Below, in pieces: positions 1 through 4,328 of a stretch of 5,826 bases of DNA. The notes beneath the pieces were generated by a model that did no database searches, was not told the DNA's origin, and saw nothing but the letters and a program-made list of their open reading frames with translations. Numbering within the stretch: position 1 is the first letter of the stretch; every line of letters starts with the position of its first letter. The stretch lies in contig USQE01000085.1 of the NCBI GenBank assembly GCA_900556675.1, forward strand, positions 1 through 5,826, written 5' to 3'. Both the position numbers and the translations under genes were made by a program. This stretch comes from an uncultured Collinsella sp. GTDB lineage: Bacteria; Actinomycetota; Coriobacteriia; Coriobacteriales; Coriobacteriaceae.

Positions 1-71
1 ATAAACCTGTCCCTTTTTGGTAGGTGGAGAATGGGGTAAAGTAAGTGATGGCTAACTAGAGGAGGCTTGCT

Positions 72-272
72 ATGGCACCTATCGATATTGTTGTACTGGC
101 TGTTATCGGCGTTGCGTTTGTCGCCGCGTGCGTGCGCATCTACCGCAAGGGCACCTGCGCCGACTGCGCTCAGGGTGGCGTTTGCACGGGGCATTGCTCC
201 AACAAAAAGACGTGCGCCGCGCTGAAAGGCGTGGACAAAATCGCCGAAGACTTGGGCCGCGGTATCAAGTAA
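72..272 (+). CDS. FeoB-associated-type Cys-rich membrane protein (66 aa)
   Basis: Small single-pass membrane protein resembling the FeoB-associated Cys-rich family (PF12669), which is usually encoded beside the ferrous-iron transporter FeoB. Residues 4-24 form one hydrophobic segment, followed by R22, R25 and K26, so positive-inside logic puts the C-terminal half in the cytoplasm. That half carries five cysteines, C29, C32, C38, C42 and C48 (CxxC, then x5, x3 and x5 spacing), plus H41, which could bind metal. C20 lies within the membrane segment. A strong GAGGAGG site at 59-65, six bases before the ATG, fixes the start. The end is a TAA at 270-272, and a terminator follows directly, so this looks like the last gene of a left-hand operon whose other members (expected feoA/feoB) are outside the window. 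The exact role is unproven even in the family; an iron-handling function is inferred from family association, since feoB itself is not visible. Confidence 0.75.
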   Translation: MAPIDIVVLAVIGVAFVAACVRIYRKGTCADCAQGGVCTGHCSNKKTCAALKGVDKIAEDLGRGIK

Positions 273-285
273 GGTCCAGACATCT

Positions 286-320
286 AAGCGCCTCGCGAGC
301 ATCCGTTCGCGGGGCGCTTT
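286..320 (+). terminator. Intrinsic terminator after the Cys-rich membrane gene
   Basis: A 13-bp stem pairs 286-298 with 307-319 around an 8-nt loop, followed by a short T-rich tail (TTTGTGCATTT, starting inside the stem). The only non-Watson-Crick position is T293 with G312. This is a permitted U:G pair in the + strand RNA but an A:C mismatch in the opposite RNA, so the structure reads as a + strand terminator. It lies 14 bases past the stop codon of the upstream gene. Confidence 0.8.
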
Positions 321-341
321 GTGCATTTGAGAGAGAGCACG

Positions 342-464
342 GTGAGTCGAAGAGTATTTTTTGGGTATCGTTAACTATGTGGTCAACGGCCCGCTCACGG
401 TCGTCCATGCCGCCGTCGACGCCAAGCTCGCGTCGAAGGCATGACCACCTACCTGGGCCTCTAA
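342..464 (+). pseudogene. Possible frame-disrupted remnant of a small + strand gene
   Basis: No intact gene is visible between the two terminators, but part of the interval has a strong coding look. In the frame entered at 346, the stretch 382-438 reads VNGPLTVVHAAVDAKLASK with every codon ending in C or G except one CAT, and then stops (TGA 442-444). One frame over, an ATG at 441 continues with equally GC-ending codons as MTTYLGL and stops at 462-464. Upstream, a GTG at 342 in that same second frame follows a GAGAGAG run (330-336) and gives about ten residues before stopping at 372-374. The start and the tail share one frame and the middle lies in another, as expected of two compensating indels in a gene of about 40 codons. 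A + strand stem-loop with a T-run follows at once. I recognise no family. It may equally be chance in GC-rich DNA. Confidence 0.3.
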
Positions 465-481
465 CTCCACCCCGCCCATCA

Positions 482-551
482 GTTGCGGTGAAATACGGAC
501 TGTTTTGGCTGTCAAAGGCCTTATCCACTCCGTATTCCACCGCAACTTTTT
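482..551. terminator. Large stem-loop after kdpE, with + strand T-run
   Basis: An 18-nt arm (482-499) pairs with 529-546 around a 29-nt loop, and TTTTT follows at 547-551 on the + strand. An outer pair, CCCGCCC (471-477) and GGGCGGG (555-561), can extend it. The T-run makes it an intrinsic terminator for + strand transcription, protecting kdpE from antisense read-through. The single irregular position (A491 opposite C537) is a mismatch in + RNA but a G:U pair in the - strand RNA, so the stem is uninterrupted in the kdpDE transcript, where it starts 16 bases beyond the kdpE stop codon. In that direction no U-run follows, so there it may act as a 3'-end stabiliser or weak terminator rather than a classical one. 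Confidence 0.7.
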
Positions 552-561
552 GTTGGGCGGG

Positions 562-1266
562 CTAGAGACGCTGCATGCGGTACCCGACACCCATGTGTGT
601 CTGAATCATCTTGGGGTGAGAGGGGTCTGCCTCGATCTTCTTGCGCAGGGTGCGCATGAACACGCGCAGGCTCGCCAGATCGCTGTCCCAGCTCGTGCCC
701 CATATCTCGCGGGTGATGAAGGTGTGGGTGAGCACCTTGTCGACGTTTTTCGCCAGAAGGACGAGCAATTTGTACTCGGTTGGGGTGAGCGAGAGCTCGC
801 GTCCGTCTTTCGTCGCGTATCCCGCGGCGTAGTCGATATGCAGCGGACCGTTGTCGAACGTGCTCGCTTCTGTCGACTCGCTCGACGCCATCGAGGAGCG
901 CCTCAAATTCGCACGGACGCGCGCGAGCAACTCATCCACAGAAAAGGGCTTGGTGAGGTAGTCGTCTGCCCCCGCGTCAAGTGCTGCAATCTTGTCGGAA
1001 TCTTCGGTGCGCGCCGAAATGACGATAATGGGGACTGCCGACCAGCTTCGGATCTTCGTGATGACCTCGATACCGTCAATGTCGGGAAGGCCGAGGTCGA
1101 GCATGATGAGGCTGGGGCCGTGCGACACCGCATCCATGATGGCGGCTTGGCCGTTGCAAACCTTGCTCACGACATAGCCGTGGAGGTCAAGCGCGGTCGA
1201 AACGAGGTTTTGAACGGTCGGGTCATCTTCGACCAGGAGGATGCGTGGCTTAGCGGCATTATTCAT
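562..1266 (-). CDS. kdpE: KdpE, OmpR-family response regulator for kdp
   Basis: Cytoplasmic transcription regulator of 234 aa (E. coli KdpE is 225) that receives phosphate from KdpD and controls the high-affinity K+ pump operon. The N-terminal receiver domain (about 8-122) shows the acidic pair D14/D15, the phosphoacceptor D57 in a MLDLGLPD context, S84 in the switch position and K106 before PF. The C-terminal winged helix (about 137-232) shows the TPTEYKLL entry, a recognition helix around 199-212 (LRVFMRTLRKKIE) and the GVGYRM wing. The chosen start at 1266 places MNN just ahead of the receiver domain and has GAGGAG (1277-1282 on the complement) ten bases upstream. The longer frame that opens at 1485 adds 73 residues that only shadow the kdpD coding sequence. 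The gene overlaps the kdpD end by 8 bp, indicating translational coupling. It stops with TAG at 562-564 and is followed by the stem-loop at 482-551. Confidence 0.95.
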   Translation of the reverse strand: MNNAAKPRILLVEDDPTVQNLVSTALDLHGYVVSKVCNGQAAIMDAVSHGPSLIMLDLGLPDIDGIEVITKIRSWSAVPIIVISARTEDSDKIAALDAGADDYLTKPFSVDELLARVRANLRRSSMASSESTEASTFDNGPLHIDYAAGYATKDGRELSLTPTEYKLLVLLAKNVDKVLTHTFITREIWGTSWDSDLASLRVFMRTLRKKIEADPSHPKMIQTHMGVGYRMQRL

Positions 1267-3994
1267 GAATCTCAATCTCCTCGGCGGGCAGGGTAAAACG
1301 GAAGACAGCCCCATGGGGGTGGTTGTCGCGAACTTCGATGACGCCGCCATGCGCCTCCACGATGGAGCGGCAGAGCGACAGGCCAAGGCCGATGCTTCGA
1401 CGCGAATCCACGGGCCGCGTATTGTTTGAGGTGAAGAAGCGCTCAAAGATATGAGGCTTGTCGCAGTCTGCCACACCCGGCCCATCGTCTGCGACGTCCA
1501 CCACGACGAACGCGCCCTCGCGACGTGCGCTGATGGTGACAGTCGAGTCCTCGGGCGTGTATTTGAAGGCGTTCATGATGAGATTCGTAAGCACCTGCAT
1601 GATGAGATGGACATCGATGCGTACCAGCAGGATGTCGTCAGTGTGCTCGATGGTGACGGCACGTCCATGCGATGCTCGGGCGACATGGCTGAGGGCGGCC
1701 TCGATGACCTCGTCGATGAGCTCGGATGTTAAGTTGAGGCGAATGGTGCCGTCCTCGACGCGTGTGATGGCGAGGAGGTTCTCCACGGTATCGATAAGCC
1801 AGAGGGAGTCGTCGTAGATGGCATCGGCAAGATCGCAGCGTTGTTCGAGGCTGAGCTTCTCGTCGCTCTTCCGAAGGATTGCCGCAGATCCGGATATAGC
1901 CGTGAGGGGTGTCCTCAAATCGTGGCCGATGGAGCGCAAAAGGTTGGCGCGCAGCTGCTCGTTTTTCGCCAAGACCGCAGCCTCTTCGCGCTCTTGCGCC
2001 GCCCGGTCGCTTTCGAGCGCCAAGGCGCATTCACCTACGATAGATAGGACGATCGAATGCTCGAAGGCTTCGATCTCGCGCCCCTCCAGGGCGATGCCGA
2101 TGACACCGAATACCTTGTCGCCGGTGCGAACCGCGAGGTAGAGACAGCGCGCCTCAGGCAGGGTCCGCGTGCTTGCGCCCGCGCGCTTGTTGTTGGTGTA
2201 GGTCCAGGTTGCAACGGCGCGCTCGTAGTCGGTGAGCAGCGACGCGGATCGGTTTTCGGTGCCAGCGGACTCATAGAGCGCCTTGCCGAGCGTGCCGTGT
2301 TCGGCGGGGTAGAAGACCACGTCGAGTTTTAGCAGTTTGACGAGTTGGTTCATGGCGACGCGGGCGCACTCCTCCGCGCTATGGGCTTGCTGCAAGAGCT
2401 GGTTCGTTTCGAGGAGTACGCGCGTTTTGAATGCGTTCTCGGCGGATGTACGGGCGTTGTCGGCGATGCGCGCAGTTAACTCGCCGGCGACCATAGCGGT
2501 GGCGAACATGATGCCGAACGTGACCAGATAGCTTCGGTCGTAGCTGGCGAGCGAAAACAGAGGCGTGACGAAGCAGAAGTTGTAAAGCACTACAGAGAGC
2601 ACGCTCGATACGATCGTGCAGATACGCCCCGTCGTGGTGACGGCGGTCAGCAGGGCCGTGAAGATATAGAGGGATATGATGCTGGAATCGGCAAATCCCA
2701 GATGGCGGAAAGCCGTGCCGATCACCGTGGCGGCAAGAGAGAGGGCCAGCGTGCGAAGCACGTTTCGGCTGCTGGGCGGCTGCAGGGCGAGTGCATGGCG
2801 GCGTCCTTTGGGTCGGGAGGGCGGAGTCGACTGTTCTGGAATGATGTAAATGTCGAGGTTCGGGGCGAATGTTATGAGCTGTTCTACGAGAGATTTGCGG
2901 CCGAAGAGGGCCTGACGGACGCTGCTGCGCTCGCCCGTGCGCCCCATGACGATTTTCGAAATACCCGACAGGCGCGCGAACTCGGAGATCTGAAACGCGA
3001 TGTCGTCGCCATAGACGGTTTCCATATGTGCTCCGAGCTGCTCGGCTAGGGCGATATTGGCTGCAAGCTTGGCGCGCTCATCATCGCTCATGGCTTGCGT
3101 GCGCGGGCTCTCTACGAACAGGGCGACGAGCTCGCTGCGAAACGCTTTCGCCATGCGTGCGGCGGTACGGACGATGCGGGGATTGGTCGGCGCCGGGGAG
3201 ACACAGACTAAGATACGCTCCTTGGTGTAGTAGTCACGGTTTCCCAGCACGCGTGCGGCGTCTGTGAGGTGGCCGGTGCGATCGGCGCAGCGGCGCAGCG
3301 CGATTTCTCGGAGTGCGGTGAGGTTCTCGACGGTAAAAAAATGCTGTTGCGCTCGGTCGGCTTGTGCGGGACGGTAGACGAGGCCGGCGCGAAGGCGCTC
3401 AAGTAGGTCTTCGGGCTCTATGTCGACGAGCTCGACCTGGTCGGCATCATCGAAGATACGGTCGGGGATTCGTTCGCTCACGACAACGCCGGTGATGGAT
3501 GCAACCATGTCGTTTAGGCTCTCGATATGCTGAACGTTCACGGTCGTATAGACGTCGATGCCCGCATGTAGAAGTTCCTCGACGTCTTGATAGCGTTTGT
3601 CGTGGCGAGACCCCGGCGCATTCGTATGGGCGAGCTCGTCGACAAGGATGAGCTGAGGGGCGCGTTCGATAGCCGCATCTAGATCGAACTCGCTGAGCGC
3701 AATGCCGTTGTGCTCGATGAGTTTACAGGGCACGTTCTCAAGCCCTTGTGCAAGATGGGCAGTTGCCGGACGTTCGTGCGGCTCGATGTATCCCGCGACG
3801 ACGTCGACACCTCGCCGCTTGGCGGCGTGGGCGGCTTGAAGCATCGCATAGGTTTTGCCTGTGCCAGCAGCGTAGCCAAAGAAAATTTTGAGGTGTCCCC
3901 GGCTGGTTCGAGTGTCATCGGCGACCCCGTCTTTCTCAATTGCCTTGAGGATGAGGTCTGGATTGACGCGAGTGTCCGATGCGTCGCGCTGCAT
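1259..3994 (-). CDS. kdpD: KdpD, K+-responsive sensor histidine kinase
   Basis: Membrane sensor kinase of 911 aa (E. coli 894) that autophosphorylates and passes phosphate to KdpE. Order of parts: KdpD N-terminal domain (about 30-240) with Walker A GYAAGTGKT (40-48) and a LILVDE strand (115-120); universal-stress-like domain (about 259-386); four-helix DUF4118 membrane block (about 411-506); GAF-like region (about 521-665); HisKA with H691 in the SIGHDLRTP box; ATPase domain with N box N804-N808, G1 DDGPG (836-840), FERFF (850-854) and G2 GLGLSL (869-874). All catalytic motifs are intact. The start at 3994 is preferred because AGAAAGG (complement of 4002-4008) sits seven bases ahead. The frame stays open to an ATG at 4090, but those 32 extra residues are arginine/threonine-rich, lack family features and run through the promoter region. 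It overlaps kdpE by 8 bp and is divergent from kdpF. The c-di-AMP motif of the stress-like domain is only partly kept. Confidence 0.96.
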   Translation of the reverse strand: MQRDASDTRVNPDLILKAIEKDGVADDTRTSRGHLKIFFGYAAGTGKTYAMLQAAHAAKRRGVDVVAGYIEPHERPATAHLAQGLENVPCKLIEHNGIALSEFDLDAAIERAPQLILVDELAHTNAPGSRHDKRYQDVEELLHAGIDVYTTVNVQHIESLNDMVASITGVVVSERIPDRIFDDADQVELVDIEPEDLLERLRAGLVYRPAQADRAQQHFFTVENLTALREIALRRCADRTGHLTDAARVLGNRDYYTKERILVCVSPAPTNPRIVRTAARMAKAFRSELVALFVESPRTQAMSDDERAKLAANIALAEQLGAHMETVYGDDIAFQISEFARLSGISKIVMGRTGERSSVRQALFGRKSLVEQLITFAPNLDIYIIPEQSTPPSRPKGRRHALALQPPSSRNVLRTLALSLAATVIGTAFRHLGFADSSIISLYIFTALLTAVTTTGRICTIVSSVLSVVLYNFCFVTPLFSLASYDRSYLVTFGIMFATAMVAGELTARIADNARTSAENAFKTRVLLETNQLLQQAHSAEECARVAMNQLVKLLKLDVVFYPAEHGTLGKALYESAGTENRSASLLTDYERAVATWTYTNNKRAGASTRTLPEARCLYLAVRTGDKVFGVIGIALEGREIEAFEHSIVLSIVGECALALESDRAAQEREEAAVLAKNEQLRANLLRSIGHDLRTPLTAISGSAAILRKSDEKLSLEQRCDLADAIYDDSLWLIDTVENLLAITRVEDGTIRLNLTSELIDEVIEAALSHVARASHGRAVTIEHTDDILLVRIDVHLIMQVLTNLIMNAFKYTPEDSTVTISARREGAFVVVDVADDGPGVADCDKPHIFERFFTSNNTRPVDSRRSIGLGLSLCRSIVEAHGGVIEVRDNHPHGAVFRFTLPAEEIEIHE

Positions 3995-4066
3995 AGCGTA
4001 GCCTTTCTGAAGCGTTGTCCATGCGTGCATACGCGGTGAAGACACCACTGTATGCTCGCGAGGTCG

Positions 4067-4072
4067 AGTATA
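4067..4072 (-). promoter_or_regulatory. Possible -10 element for kdpDE
   Basis: On the minus strand this reads TATACT, five of six matches to TATAAT, about 73 bases upstream of the kdpD start. The hexamer 17 bp further upstream (CACTAT) is a poor -35; a TTGCAG occurs upstream but with only a 12-bp spacer. It is the best A/T-rich hexamer in the short interval, so a weak or activator-helped promoter is plausible. Confidence 0.35.
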
Positions 4073-4075
4073 GGC

Positions 4076-4096
4076 GCACTGCAGCTGCAATAGTGC
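4076..4096. promoter_or_regulatory. Dyad between the divergent kdp promoters
   Basis: GCACT at 4076-4080 is mirrored by AGTGC at 4092-4096, flanking the perfect 8-bp palindrome GCAGCTGC (4081-4088) plus three extra bases. It lies upstream of the candidate kdpD -10 and next to the direct repeat at 4106-4127. A regulator site is possible, but no known binding consensus is recognised here. Confidence 0.3.
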
Positions 4097-4105
4097 TTTC
4101 TACCT

Positions 4106-4127
4106 GCATCTTTACGGCATCTTAAGG
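4106..4127 (+). promoter_or_regulatory. Tandem 11-bp direct repeat, probable KdpE binding site
   Basis: GCATCTTTACG (4106-4116) is followed without a gap by GCATCTTAAGG (4117-4127), matching at 9 of 11 positions. Two head-to-tail half-sites one helical turn apart are the known binding geometry of OmpR/PhoB-family regulators, to which KdpE belongs, and the TTTAC/TTAAG cores recall the T-rich half-sites of the E. coli KdpE box. It ends two bases upstream of the candidate kdpF -35, the usual place for an activator of this family. A third, much weaker copy in phase begins at 4095 (GCTTTCTACCT, about 5 of 11). Confidence 0.6.
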
Positions 4128-4128
4128 A

Positions 4129-4148
4129 CGTGAGCCCCGGCCCTCACG
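4129..4148. promoter_or_regulatory. 20-bp dyad across the kdpF promoter spacer
   Basis: CGTGAG (4129-4134) and CTCACG (4143-4148) form an inverted repeat centred on CCGG, with eight of ten symmetric base pairs. It covers the inferred -35 and spacer of the kdpFABC promoter, where a bound dimeric repressor would block polymerase. If the transcript instead starts further upstream it would be a hairpin, but only a short T-run follows. Function is unknown. Confidence 0.35.
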
Positions 4149-4158
4149 CCTCTTTAAT
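4130..4158 (+). promoter_or_regulatory. Candidate kdpFABC promoter
   Basis: TTTAAT at 4153-4158 matches the -10 consensus at five of six positions. With a 17-bp spacer the -35 is GTGAGC (4130-4135), only three of six, as expected of a promoter that needs an activator. The direct repeat lies just upstream, so the layout fits KdpE~P-dependent activation. The predicted start near 4165 leaves a leader of about 75 nt before kdpF. Confidence 0.45.
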
Positions 4159-4164
4159 CCCTAG

Positions 4165-4189
4165 AAGCGTTTACTGTCCCCAGACGCTT
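4165..4189 (+). other. Hairpin at the predicted 5' end of the kdpFABC mRNA
   Basis: AAGCGT (4165-4170) pairs with ACGCTT (4184-4189); inside, CTG (4174-4176) pairs with CAG (4181-4183) around the loop TCCC, leaving a 3-nt bulge. No U-run follows, so it is not a terminator. At the very 5' end of an mRNA such a hairpin could slow decay, but this depends on the inferred start site. Confidence 0.35.
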
Positions 4190-4238
4190 GCGAGAGCAGG
4201 CGTCCGAGACATCGGGCCGCGCGTGAAAGGGGCGGTAA

Positions 4239-4325
4239 ATGAACATCCTCATTCCCATCATCGGAGTCGTCTGCATTGGACTCCTTATCTATTACATCTA
4301 CATTCTGATGAGGAGTGATTCGTAA
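4239..4325 (+). CDS. kdpF: KdpF, small subunit of the K+-pumping ATPase
   Basis: A 28-aa peptide that is almost entirely one transmembrane helix: MNILIPIIGVVCIGLLIYY followed by IYILM and a polar RSDS tail. KdpF (29 aa in E. coli) binds at the KdpA-KdpB interface and stabilises the KdpFABC complex in the membrane. Identity rests on length, single-helix character and position directly ahead of kdpA, since the family has little sequence signature. The ATG follows a GAAAGGGG ribosome site (4225-4232). It ends with TAA only three bases before the kdpA ATG, so the two are co-translated, and the kdpA ribosome site (AGGAG 4311-4315) lies inside it. Confidence 0.85.
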   Translation: MNILIPIIGVVCIGLLIYYIYILMRSDS

Positions 4326-4328
4326 ACT

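Noticed and set aside
1..39. C-terminal end of an upstream gene (frame 1 is open to the TAA at 37-39)
   Set aside because: Only 12 residues are visible, with no recognisable FeoB or other family ending, so it cannot be distinguished from chance.
505..1296. 263-residue open frame on the + strand opposite kdpE
   Set aside because: Mirror of the kdpE coding strand with no recognisable motif; it begins inside the stem-loop at 482-551.
1267..1485. N-terminal extension of KdpE (73 extra residues in the same frame)
   Set aside because: It lies wholly over the kdpD 3' coding region, has no receiver-family similarity, and the internal ATG at 1266 has a good ribosome site and the expected domain start.
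3995..4090. Longer KdpD start at 4090 or 4030
   Set aside because: The extra residues lack KdpD-family character and would consume the divergent promoter region; 3994 has a well-spaced ribosome site.
4130..4240. c-di-AMP (ydaO-type) riboswitch or other riboswitch ahead of kdpF
   Set aside because: The leader is too short and I see none of the conserved ydaO sequence blocks, only simple hairpins.
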